NCBI GenBank assembly: GCA_003219495.1
Contig: QHOZ01000070.1
Span: forward strand, 1-5,982
DNA length: 5,982 bases
Direction of reading: 5' to 3'
DNA from: Verrucomicrobiota bacterium
GTDB lineage: Bacteria; Verrucomicrobiota; Verrucomicrobiae; Chthoniobacterales; UBA10450
In this document: piece after piece, positions 1 through 5,982 of the stretch
Numbering within the stretch: the first letter of the stretch is position 1
Layout of the letters: each line of letters starts with the position of its first letter
Made by a program: the position numbers and the translations under genes
The notes under the pieces: generated by a model
Told to the model about the DNA's origin: nothing
Databases searched by the model: none
What the model saw: the letters and a program-made list of their open reading frames with translations, nothing else

Positions 1-976
1 ACTTGATCACGTCGGCGGAGAGACCGTTCTCGTTCATCCACTCCATCAGCATGCCGAGATCGTTGGGATTTTTTGCCGCGACCGGCTTCACTTTATCCAA
101 CACGGCGTCGAACTTTTTCGGGTCGAGTTTGCGATAAAAATTCAAGCAGAGCAGATAATCGCCGAAGCTGATATCGGCGGACATGTGGAGTTGTTGCGCG
201 AATTTGTCAGCGCCCTGGAGATCATTTCGATCGACCGCGTCGGTGAGCAAGGCGCGTAGTGTGCCACCGCGGAACTGTGGATTTTGAGTGAGACGCTCGA
301 GAATGGCGCGGCCTTGCGCGCTTTTTTCGGGATCGGCAGAACGGATTTGAATGGCTGCGAGATTAAATTTGTAGAGATCATTTTTTGGATCCTGCTTCAC
401 CGCGAGTGAAAATTGCTGTTCCTGTTCGGCGATGTTTCCTTCCGCGCGAGCAAGCCATCCAGCAACGACATGAAAGGTCGCGACGTCTTGCGCGCGCGGC
501 GCAACACGCTCCAAGGTTTTGCGCGCGAGATCGATTTGGCCGAAACGAAGCGCGGCGGAGGCGAGATTGAGCTGACTGTCGATGTTCTCCGGCTGCAGTC
601 GCGCGATTTGCGCGCGCCAGGAAACGGTTTCCTCGGAGTTTTGTTTCTCGGTTGCTTCCGCGAGGATGTAGAACGCGGGTAAAGAATCGCGATGGCGGTC
701 GAGGACTTGTCGCGCGTAACGATCTGCCGCGCGGAAGTTTTTTTCCTGGAGTGCGGCACTTGCGCGTTTCAACAAATGCGACTCGTTCCAGTTCGTGTAC
801 AGCTTCGAGCCGTATGTGCCGAAGGCGACGATCAACAAAATGGCCAAAGCGGCGATTCCGAGATAAATCCCAAAACGCGCGGGCGACAAATGCAGCCGAA
901 AATCGGAGAGTGTCTCGACGCCCGGTAAAGATCGGCTGCGTCGTTTTCGGCGCACCCGTTTAATTCTTTCCGGCAT
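1..976 (-). CDS. Membrane-anchored TPR protein (C-terminal end outside window)
   Basis: The frame is open from an ATG at 976 to the left edge, giving 325 codons with no stop. A TAG lies directly upstream in frame (977-979), so the ATG is the earliest possible start. The N-terminus is strongly basic (Arg/Lys-rich, residues 5-15), followed by one hydrophobic segment at about 35-55. This predicts a signal anchor with the rest in the periplasm. From about residue 63 there are four TPR-like helix pairs (about 63-96, 97-130, 131-163, 164-198), recognisable by spaced Ala/Leu/Gly/Tyr positions and the 'QPEN' and 'QDPKN' turns. The later part is helical but more divergent. TPR domains bind proteins, and no enzymatic motif is visible. 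The gene is 60 bp downstream of the permease gene on the same strand and may share its transcript. No clear ribosome binding site is present. Partner and exact role are unknown. Confidence 0.85.
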   Translation of the reverse strand, partial: MPERIKRVRRKRRSRSLPGVETLSDFRLHLSPARFGIYLGIAALAILLIVAFGTYGSKLYTNWNESHLLKRASAALQEKNFRAADRYARQVLDRHRDSLPAFYILAEATEKQNSEETVSWRAQIARLQPENIDSQLNLASAALRFGQIDLARKTLERVAPRAQDVATFHVVAGWLARAEGNIAEQEQQFSLAVKQDPKNDLYKFNLAAIQIRSADPEKSAQGRAILERLTQNPQFRGGTLRALLTDAVDRNDLQGADKFAQQLHMSADISFGDYLLCLNFYRKLDPKKFDAVLDKVKPVAAKNPNDLGMLMEWMNENGLSADVIK

Positions 977-1036
977 CTAATCTTTATGCGTGTGCGCCCG
1001 ACAGATTGCAACTTGCCTCTGACCGGACGATCGAAG

Positions 1037-2395
1037 TTATGCGCCGCGCTCGGCTTCCTTGACGACCGGAACTTTTTCGACTTGCGCGCGAACGCGTTCG
1101 CGCAAGCGCGCGCCCCAGACGTAGCGGGTCAATAACACCTTGATCGTGGCGGTTAATGGCACCGCGAGGATCGGTCCAAGCAAACCGCCGATCAACAATC
1201 CCCAAACGAAGATCGACACAATCACGGTCATGGGATGAAGACCGACCGATTTCCCGACGATTCGCGGCGCGTAAAACATTCCTTCGAGATTTTGGATCGC
1301 GATGAAAATGATGGTGACCCAGAACGGATGCCACCAATCGCCCCATTGAAAAGCGGCAATCAAAACCGCAGGGACCCAACAGATCACGATTCCGATGTAA
1401 GGAATCATCGTTAGAACAATGACAAGGAGACCGATAAGGGGCGCGAAATTCAAACCGAGCAACGTCAAAGTTGCGCCAATGAGCATTCCGTCGACCAGAC
1501 AGACGAGCAATTGGCCGCGGAAATACGCGATGACGTAGGTGTTGATCTCGGAGATTGCATCCGCGATTTCGTCCTTCATCGGCGACGGCCGCAATGGCAA
1601 ATATTCCCGCCATCCTTTCTCAATGCGTGGCCGCTCCTTCAAAAAAAAGAAGAGATAGATCGGCACCATAATGAAGCTGAGCAGGAAACCGGTGATGCCG
1701 AGAAAGCCGCCGATACTTTTCTTCACGATGGCCCAAAGTTTCTCCGTGAGCGTGGGCAAATAACGCTCGAGATTCGGAATTACTTTTTCGGCTTTCGCCT
1801 CAAGCTGTTGGCGCTCAGCCGAGCTGAGCTTTGCCGGCGCAGCGGAAATTGATTCAACCGGAGAACCATTCGGCAGCGGAGACGCGCTCGGAGAAACAGT
1901 CGCCGAAGGCGTTGGCGAGGGCGCATGCGGCGGCGGTGTCCCGAGAAGAAAGTTCACCAGCTTCGAGGAACCGGCTTTGCCACGAGTGCTGCCGCCGACA
2001 ACGCGGTTGTACTGCACGATAACGTCGACAATTCGGTCGCGAGCTTTCTGCGTGTAGTTCGGTAGCTCGCGCGCGAAGTTCGCGCTTTGCATCGAGATGG
2101 TCGGCACGACCCACCAAATGAGGCCAGTTAGGGCAACTAGAACGCTCACGAAAATCACGGCGATCGCTAAACCGCGTCCCATGCCACGACGGCAAAGCTC
2201 GGTGACAAGCGGATCGAGGAGATAGGCGAGGATTGCCGCGACCGCGATTGGAATCAGAATCGGTTGGAGAAAGCTGATAAGATTTGCGCCGACATAAATG
2301 ACAACGCCCGCGATGACGATGAGCAGCACGACAAAGAAGGCGGTGAGCGCAGCCCACATTGTTCGCTGCTGCCAGGGCGTCGGATAAGCACTCAT
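1037..2395 (-). CDS. AI-2E/PerM family transporter with Pro/Ser-rich insert
   Basis: This is a 452-residue inner-membrane protein of the AI-2E transporter (PerM/YdiK/TqsA) family. Members export small molecules or ions; the substrate cannot be read from sequence. Hydrophobic segments lie at about 16-40, 44-62, 75-98, 229-253, 290-315, 317-349, 358-376 and 389-422. Family signatures are visible: 'AYLLDPLV' (57-64), a YxxGQ-like 'YFRGQLL' (291-297), 'IPYIG' (331-335) and the C-terminal 'GKSVGLHP' (381-388), followed by a Gly-rich hairpin and 'LAVPLTATIKVLL'. Residues 153-182 form a Pro/Ser/Thr-rich stretch in the extramembrane region between the third and fourth segments. I do not expect this in typical members of about 350-400 residues, and it accounts for part of the extra length. 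The ATG at 2395 is 60 bp after the upstream TPR gene. No Shine-Dalgarno sequence is visible. Confidence 0.93.
   Translation of the reverse strand: MSAYPTPWQQRTMWAALTAFFVVLLIVIAGVVIYVGANLISFLQPILIPIAVAAILAYLLDPLVTELCRRGMGRGLAIAVIFVSVLVALTGLIWWVVPTISMQSANFARELPNYTQKARDRIVDVIVQYNRVVGGSTRGKAGSSKLVNFLLGTPPPHAPSPTPSATVSPSASPLPNGSPVESISAAPAKLSSAERQQLEAKAEKVIPNLERYLPTLTEKLWAIVKKSIGGFLGITGFLLSFIMVPIYLFFFLKERPRIEKGWREYLPLRPSPMKDEIADAISEINTYVIAYFRGQLLVCLVDGMLIGATLTLLGLNFAPLIGLLVIVLTMIPYIGIVICWVPAVLIAAFQWGDWWHPFWVTIIFIAIQNLEGMFYAPRIVGKSVGLHPMTVIVSIFVWGLLIGGLLGPILAVPLTATIKVLLTRYVWGARLRERVRAQVEKVPVVKEAERGA
1850..1939 (-). other. Low-complexity Pro/Ser/Thr linker inside the AI-2E family protein
   Basis: Codons 153-182 of the permease encode a run dominated by Pro, Ser, Ala and Thr, starting with 'TPPPHAPSPTPSA' and including 'SPSASPLP'. 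It lies in the soluble region between transmembrane segments 3 and 4, just before a charged helix (about 190-225). It has no codon-level tandem repeat but is clearly compositionally biased. It probably forms a flexible linker. The flanking family regions stay in frame, so it is an in-frame insertion rather than a frameshift artefact. Confidence 0.8.
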
Positions 2396-2416
2396 TCGCG
2401 CTAAAGCTATCGTCAG

Positions 2417-2448
2417 CGCGGCGGTTGATCGAGAGAAACTTCGCCGCG
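2417..2448. repeat. GC-rich inverted repeat between TPR and permease genes
   Basis: CGCGGCG (2417-2423) and CGCCGCG (2442-2448) are perfect 7-bp complements around an 18-nt loop. They lie in the 60-bp gap between the TPR gene stop and the permease start. No T-run follows the stem on either strand, so it is not a standard intrinsic terminator. It could be an intercistronic stem-loop affecting mRNA stability, or it may be chance in a GC-rich gap. Confidence 0.4.
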
Positions 2449-2455
2449 AGAGCGA

Positions 2456-4300
2456 CTACTGCATCGAATTGCTATTCGGCGATTCGCCTTTGCTCATTCT
2501 CGTCTTCGCGTTGTCGATCTTGTCCGCGAGCGTTTTGTTTTTCGGATCGAGCGTGAGCGCTTTTTGCCAGGCATCGATTGCTTGTGCGGATTTATTTAGT
2601 TTCGCGCACGCGTCGCCGATATGTTCGAGCACAACCGGATCGTCGCGGGTGAGCTTTTGCGCGGCGCGCTGAAGATCGCTCAGTGCCTGATCGAGCTTTC
2701 CTTCGCGGAATTCGATCCATCCGAGTGTGTCGAGATAAGCGCCGTTATTCGCATCGGCTTGCAAAGCGAGCTTTATCATTTGCTCGGCTTCATCGAGATG
2801 CATGTTGTGGTCGGCCCACATGTAAGCCAGATAATTGTAAGCCTCGGCGGCGTTGGCTGGATCGACCGCGATTGATTTTCGAAACAGATCGGCGGCTTTA
2901 TCGTAAAGACCCGCTTGCTCGGCGGCTGCGCCGTAGTCGAAATAGAAATGGGCATTAGCGATCTCTGCGCCTTCGCCCTCTGCTTCATGCAAAGCTTCCT
3001 CAAAGGTGGCGACTGCTTCCTGCGCATGTTTCGCTTCGCGCTGAGCGATCGCTAGATAGTAGACAATCTCAGGGGCCTGCCGGAAACGCTGACGCGCTGC
3101 GCCCAAAATTTTGACTGCCCGCTCGGGCTCCTTCAATGGGCCCAGAAGGAGTTCCGCTAAATGCAGGTACGGACTGACTCGGACGGGATTGATCACGAGA
3201 CTTTGCTCATAATTCGCGGCCGCTTTTGCAAAAATTGGCTTCGCTTGCTGGCTTTTTTTGTCTCGCTCCAACGCGCGCGCCGTGTCATCCAGCAATCCGC
3301 CCAGCAAATCGTAAGGCTGATATTTTTCCGGATGCTCCTTGATGATTTGCTCGAGCATCTCAATCGCTTTGTCGCGTTGATTAGTTAACAGAAAACCGGT
3401 GGCGAGTTTTTCGCGCGCGTTCGTGTCGTCCGGTTCGAGTTCAAGAAGCCGCAAATAAAGCGGAATCGCTTCCTTGATCTGCGAGGTCGAGGCGAAGTAA
3501 TCGGCAACTTCCTTCAATACCTTCGCGTCCTCGTTTGCGCGCTCAGCCGCTTTTTCAAAAATGTCGTTTACGCGCGCGACGTCTTCGGGTTTGGCGGACT
3601 TGTCCGGTTTAAAAACGATTGACGCGTAAAGTTTACCAAGGCGCATCCAGAATTCCGGACTCGCACTCGCAAGCTTCGCCGCGCGATCGAGGGCTTGAAG
3701 CGCTTTTTTCTCGTCACCGCCCGCGAGCGCGATTTCGCAAAGACGTTCGTACGCGTCGATGTTTTGGGGATCAATAGCGATCGCGCGATTAACCAGCTCC
3801 AGCGCCTGATCGGCGCGGTTGAGGTATTTCGTGTAAATAAAAGCGAGCTGGAGCAAAGGCTCGGTCGCTTTCGGATTGGCCTTGATCGAGTCTTTCAGAA
3901 CATCAATGGCCTGCGGATATTCGTCCTGTCGGGCAAGCAACGCCGCCACGCGTGACGCGAGCTCAGCTTGGCCAGGATCGACATCAAGCACCTTGCGGTA
4001 AGCAGCGAGGGCTTTGTCCATCTCTCCATTCTCTTCGAAAGAGAGTCCCTCCACGAAGCGCGCGAGAGCATCCGCTTTGTGTTCGCCTTCAATTCGCAGG
4101 AGCAAATCTTTCGCTGGTAGAGCGGCAATGGAATCGTCCTGGTGCTTTCCCTTCTTTGCGGAAGTCGGGGTCGCAGATGTCTGCGCTTTCGGCGTAATGG
4201 TGTGTTGGCGCGTAAAAGCCGGCGCGATCGAGGCAATGCAAATTGCTGAAAGCAGAAATGGCCGGAGCGTCCGGGCCAGCCGGCCATTGAGCTCCATCAT
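2456..4300 (-). CDS. Secreted multi-TPR protein
   Basis: From the ATG at 4300 the product has 614 residues. A signal peptide is visible: a basic segment (R, R, R), a hydrophobic core 'PFLLSAICIASIAPA', and a likely cleavage after APA near residue 28. There is no lipobox Cys, so it is probably periplasmic or outer-envelope. A basic, Thr/Lys-rich linker follows, then about twelve TPR units fill residues about 78-588, many ending in 'DP' turns (VDPGQ, IDPQN, VDPAN, LDPKN). The block 'AYNYLAYMWAD ... YLDTLGW' matches a motif common in long bacterial TPR proteins. The last 25 residues are polar and disordered-looking. The reading frame extends upstream to a TTG at 4336, but that would place 12 extra residues before the signal peptide, so I prefer 4300 (or 4297). 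TPRs scaffold protein complexes; the partner is unknown. Confidence 0.92.
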   Translation of the reverse strand: MMELNGRLARTLRPFLLSAICIASIAPAFTRQHTITPKAQTSATPTSAKKGKHQDDSIAALPAKDLLLRIEGEHKADALARFVEGLSFEENGEMDKALAAYRKVLDVDPGQAELASRVAALLARQDEYPQAIDVLKDSIKANPKATEPLLQLAFIYTKYLNRADQALELVNRAIAIDPQNIDAYERLCEIALAGGDEKKALQALDRAAKLASASPEFWMRLGKLYASIVFKPDKSAKPEDVARVNDIFEKAAERANEDAKVLKEVADYFASTSQIKEAIPLYLRLLELEPDDTNAREKLATGFLLTNQRDKAIEMLEQIIKEHPEKYQPYDLLGGLLDDTARALERDKKSQQAKPIFAKAAANYEQSLVINPVRVSPYLHLAELLLGPLKEPERAVKILGAARQRFRQAPEIVYYLAIAQREAKHAQEAVATFEEALHEAEGEGAEIANAHFYFDYGAAAEQAGLYDKAADLFRKSIAVDPANAAEAYNYLAYMWADHNMHLDEAEQMIKLALQADANNGAYLDTLGWIEFREGKLDQALSDLQRAAQKLTRDDPVVLEHIGDACAKLNKSAQAIDAWQKALTLDPKNKTLADKIDNAKTRMSKGESPNSNSMQ

Positions 4301-4369
4301 GTTGCCGATTCTAAGCGCGTGAGCCCGCACACGCAAATGTCGGACGTTGGCCTAACGAATCCAACAGCG

Positions 4370-4474
4370 CTAGGCTTTGTAACGCAAACGCTTCTTGTGG
4401 CGGTTCGCGCGCATGCGCTTACGCCTTTTGTGTTTCGAGATTTTTGCTTTTCGTCTTTTCTTCAGTGAACCCAT
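4370..4474 (-). CDS. Small bS22/AURKAIP1-COX24-like ribosomal protein
   Basis: This 34-codon frame (ATG at 4474, TAG at 4370-4372) encodes an extremely basic peptide: 'MGSLKKRRKAKISKHK' at the start, 'RANRHKKRLRYKA' at the end, about 60% Lys/Arg/His. The 'GSLKKRRK...KHKxRK...RxNRHKKR' pattern is that of the AURKAIP1/COX24 domain family. That family includes the bacterial small-subunit protein bS22, known from mycobacterial ribosome structures, and the C-terminus of mitochondrial mS38. Such proteins sit on the small ribosomal subunit rRNA. The peptide is full length for bacterial members (about 30-40 residues). It lies between tRNA-Pro and the TPR gene, on their strand, 70 bp upstream of the latter. 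No Shine-Dalgarno sequence precedes it. The recognition is from sequence pattern alone, but chance conservation of such a motif is unlikely. Confidence 0.85.
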   Translation of the reverse strand: MGSLKKRRKAKISKHKRRKRMRANRHKKRLRYKA

Positions 4475-4578
4475 ACGAGTTTTGCGTCGTGCGTTGTCGA
4501 TCCAACCACGAAGCGTTCATGATTTCAACCGGCTTCTTGTCGGGACTACGGGTCAATCAGACTCAAAGCGGAAATCAA

Positions 4579-4652
4579 TCGGGCTGCAGGGATTTGAACC
4601 CTGGACCTCCTGCACCCGAGGCAGGCGCTCTACCAAGCTGAGCCACAGCCCG
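4579..4652 (-). tRNA. tRNA-Pro (anticodon CGG)
   Basis: The reverse strand folds into a complete cloverleaf. It has a 7-bp acceptor stem (CGGGCTG/CAGCCCG), a D arm GCTC...GAGC with GG in the loop, and an anticodon stem CCTGC/GCAGG with loop CTCGGGT, giving anticodon CGG at 4618-4616, which reads CCG. A 5-nt variable loop follows, then the T arm CAGGG-TTCAAAT-CCCTG. The first pair is C1-G72 with discriminator A73, the known identity combination of bacterial tRNA-Pro. The CCA end is not encoded (TTG follows), so it must be added after transcription. It is the first gene of the minus-strand block. Confidence 0.97.
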
Positions 4653-4665
4653 AATTAACGCGCCG

Positions 4666-4696
4666 ATTATGTCGTGCATTTAATCCCGGATAGCAA
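4666..4696 (-). promoter_or_regulatory. Candidate promoter of tRNA-Pro
   Basis: On the minus strand a good -10 box CATAAT (4671-4666, 5 of 6 matches) lies 13 nt before the tRNA 5' end. A partial -35 TTGCTA (4696-4691, 4 of 6) stands 19 bp upstream, which is longer than ideal. The seven bases after the -10 box are CGGCGCG, the kind of GC-rich discriminator found in stable-RNA promoters under stringent control. It could also serve the downstream small ribosomal protein gene. This is a sequence prediction only. Confidence 0.5.
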
Positions 4697-4799
4697 GCGG
4701 TCAGAACTGCGGTTCGGACGATCAGCACCCTTCCGAGTGCCGCAAGTGTTCAAAAAATTGTCGCCCCAACGCCCGTTTGCGACGGATTCCTCTCAATTT

Positions 4800-4844
4800 T
4801 GCGATAAATTCCATACTTTCTCAGATTTTTCATCGGTTATCGCA
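4800..4844. repeat. Inverted repeat TGCGATAA/TTATCGCA upstream of the prepilin genes
   Basis: TGCGATAA (4800-4807) and TTATCGCA (4837-4844) are perfect 8-bp complements separated by 29 nt. They end about 50 bp before the first prepilin start. The hexamer TTGCGA also occurs three times on the plus strand in this gap (4777, 4799 and 4846). The position suits an operator or upstream regulatory element for the prepilin operon, but no known regulator motif is recognised. No clear sigma-70 promoter could be fixed in this gap. The rest of 4697-4892 shows nothing else convincing. Confidence 0.35.
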
Positions 4845-4892
4845 GTTGCGAGAAAGTCGGCATACTCCCTGCTAATTTTCTGCCAGAACTAA

Positions 4893-5384
4893 ATGAGACT
4901 GGCACCGAACAAAAGAGCGGCCGCGATGACCTTCCCGGAAGTTCTCGTTGCCGTCCTGTTACTCGGAGTTTTCTGCGCTTCGATTTTTGAACTCAATGCG
5001 GTCTGCCTCCGTTACATCGACGCGAGCAAGGAATCCATGTCGGCATTGCAGAGCGTACATGATCGCTGCGAAGTCCTGCGCAATTTATCGTTCGCCGACC
5101 TCACCACGACGAGCACGATTCAAACGCTGCTCGCGGCGCCTCCTAACGGCTCGGAATTTTGTAAGAAAGCAACTGAGGTCGTAAAAATCAGCGCGTATCC
5201 GACTCCAAACGGCGTGACGCAGTTCACTCGCTCGTCAAATGGAACTGTCACAACCAATTCGACTGCGACCAGCCTCGGCAGCTCTCTTGTTCAAGTAGAT
5301 GTCTCAACCTCATGGAACATGCTCGCTGGCCGGGCACGTTCAGAACAAACCAGCACTATTATCTCAAACGGAACCAAAAAATGA
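4893..5384 (+). CDS. Prepilin-like protein, PilV/GspI-type minor pilin
   Basis: The product has 163 residues. A short leader with Arg/Lys (residues 1-11) precedes 'AMTFPEVLVAVLLLGVF', the class III prepilin signal. Cleavage would fall between Ala11 and Met12, with Thr at +2 and the key Glu at +5, followed by a hydrophobic helix to about residue 40. The -1 residue is Ala rather than the usual Gly. The C-terminal part is Ser/Thr/Asn-rich with a 'VQVDVSTSWNM' strand and ends 'ISNGTKK'. Four Cys (28, 38, 59, 90) are present; 59 and 90 lie in the soluble domain and could pair. Type IV minor pilins and type II pseudopilins are processed by a prepilin peptidase and assembled in the inner membrane into pili or pseudopili. 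The start at 4893 is preferred because an ATG at 4926 would delete the leader. No SD is visible. Its stop overlaps the next start (ATGA). Confidence 0.88.
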   Translation: MRLAPNKRAAAMTFPEVLVAVLLLGVFCASIFELNAVCLRYIDASKESMSALQSVHDRCEVLRNLSFADLTTTSTIQTLLAAPPNGSEFCKKATEVVKISAYPTPNGVTQFTRSSNGTVTTNSTATSLGSSLVQVDVSTSWNMLAGRARSEQTSTIISNGTKK

Positions 5385-5982
5385 AAATCAAGTCCTCACA
5401 TAAAACCGCCGGCTTCACTCTGAGTGAAATGCTCGTCAGTGTCAGCCTCAGCTCCATCGTGCTCGCCGCCGCAATAGCATCCGGCGTTTCGCTGCAAAAA
5501 AGCTTCAATGCGGTGGACAACTATTTCACCACGCACATGCAGCAAATTCGTATCATCGATTATCTCAATCGCGACGTGAAGCGCGGCCTTGTTGTTACCA
5601 CGTCGGTCGATCTGCAAAGCGTTACGATGAGTGTTCCCAAATACATCATCGAAGCCGGCGATGCGGAAGCGATTGCGAACCCGTCGCTGGTGGGTACTCC
5701 GCGCACACCGACCGTGAGCTACTCCTCGAATGGTTGGCAGGTCAATTACAGCCCTTCGATGAGCACAGTTGTGTATTCGATCACGGGCAGCTCAATCTTG
5801 AGAACTGAAAATGGAGTCGTCACGACGATTGCTTCCAGCACCGACCAACTGGTTCCGTCGACAACGGATGTCGAGCTAGCCAACACTGAGTACGCGAAGA
5901 CCTCAGTTACGTTTTCGCCCATCTTCACGTCGAATGGCAGCTCCGCCACGCGCAGCGGCACCAGTCTCTACGCAACCGCGTA
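5381..5982 (+). CDS. Prepilin-like protein, PilW/GspJ-type (C-terminus outside window)
   Basis: From the ATG at 5381, 200 codons are open to the right edge; the final two bases (ta) leave the next codon undecided. The N-terminus has a basic leader 'MKIKSSHKTAG' and then 'FTLSEMLVSVSLSSIVLAAA', a canonical prepilin peptidase site. Gly is at -1, Phe at +1 and Glu at +5, followed by a hydrophobic helix to about residue 37. After it, 'MQQIRIIDYLNRDVKRGL' (53-70) resembles the helix seen in PilW/GspJ-type proteins, followed by a Ser/Thr-rich beta-strand domain. The start overlaps the previous stop by 4 bp, so translation is probably coupled and the two proteins likely act in one pilus or pseudopilus tip complex. 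Whether this is a pilus, a type II secretion system or a competence system cannot be decided here. Confidence 0.88.
   Translation, partial: MKIKSSHKTAGFTLSEMLVSVSLSSIVLAAAIASGVSLQKSFNAVDNYFTTHMQQIRIIDYLNRDVKRGLVVTTSVDLQSVTMSVPKYIIEAGDAEAIANPSLVGTPRTPTVSYSSNGWQVNYSPSMSTVVYSITGSSILRTENGVVTTIASSTDQLVPSTTDVELANTEYAKTSVTFSPIFTSNGSSATRSGTSLYATA

Noticed and set aside
397..759. Minus-strand ORF of 120 codons and several plus-strand ORFs in 385-963.
   Set aside because: They are out of frame with the TPR gene that covers the whole stretch. Their products are Arg/Ser-rich shadows without any recognisable pattern.
984..1613. Minus-strand ORF of 209 codons overlapping the permease C-terminal half.
   Set aside because: It lies in another frame of the clearly recognisable AI-2E family gene, and its Arg/His/Cys-rich product is typical of a shadow frame.
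4301..4336. TTG start at 4336 for the large TPR protein.
   Set aside because: It would put 12 additional residues before a well-formed signal peptide, and no ribosome binding site supports it. ATG at 4300 or 4297 fits better.
4317..4375. Several 5-bp stems between the ribosomal protein gene and the TPR gene (GCGTG/CACGC, GTTGG/CCAAC, GCCTA/TAGGC), two of them mutually exclusive.
   Set aside because: The stems are short, the loops are 8-16 nt and no T-run follows, so neither a terminator nor an attenuator can be supported.
4395..4658. Plus-strand ORFs across the tRNA, including the peptides '...QGFEPWTSCTRGRRS...' and '...CRDLNPGPPAPEAGALPS'.
   Set aside because: These are the well-known false proteins made by translating the antisense of a tRNA gene. 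They also run antisense through the small ribosomal protein gene.
4846..4876. Possible sigma-70 promoter TTGCGA - 19 bp - GCTAAT for the prepilin operon.
   Set aside because: Both boxes match only 4 of 6, the spacer is too long, and the implied leader would be only about 10 nt. It is too weak to annotate.
4674..4892. Plus-strand ORF of 72 codons just upstream of the first prepilin gene.
   Set aside because: Its composition shows no domain, signal or family pattern, there is no ribosome binding site, and it covers the region where promoters are expected. It is more likely chance.

Overview
The window looks like a chromosomal segment of a moderately GC-rich (slightly above 50% by eye), double-membrane bacterium. 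A member of the PVC group, perhaps a soil Verrucomicrobiota, is my best guess. It rests on the envelope TPR proteins, the paired prepilin-like proteins, a small bS22/COX24-type ribosomal protein gene, and the near absence of Shine-Dalgarno sequences. This is inference: no marker gene here fixes the lineage, and Acidobacteriota or Planctomycetota remain possible.

The left three quarters is a minus-strand block. Read in its own direction from 4652, it holds tRNA-Pro(CGG); a 34-codon gene for a very basic bS22/AURKAIP1-COX24-like ribosomal protein; a secreted protein of about 614 residues built from roughly twelve TPRs; an AI-2E/PerM-family membrane protein with an unusual Pro/Ser-rich insert; and a membrane-anchored TPR protein that runs off the left edge. 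The protein genes are separated by only about 60-70 bp and no convincing intrinsic terminator lies between them, so one transcript is plausible.

The right end is divergent. After a gene-free stretch of about 240 bp (4653-4892), two plus-strand genes with type IV prepilin N-termini overlap by 4 bp (ATGA). The first resembles the PilV/GspI minor pilin class and the second the PilW/GspJ class. The second runs off the right edge, and more pilin-like genes probably follow it.

Functionally the block combines translation parts (tRNA, small ribosomal protein), envelope proteins (TPR scaffold, permease, anchored TPR protein) and a minor-pilin or pseudopilin module. I see no mobile element, CRISPR array, toxin-antitoxin pair or defence system, and I do not claim a new system. 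The points most worth a second look are the tiny ribosomal protein gene, which length filters miss, the lack of SD sequences in front of all six genes, and the low-complexity insert in the permease.
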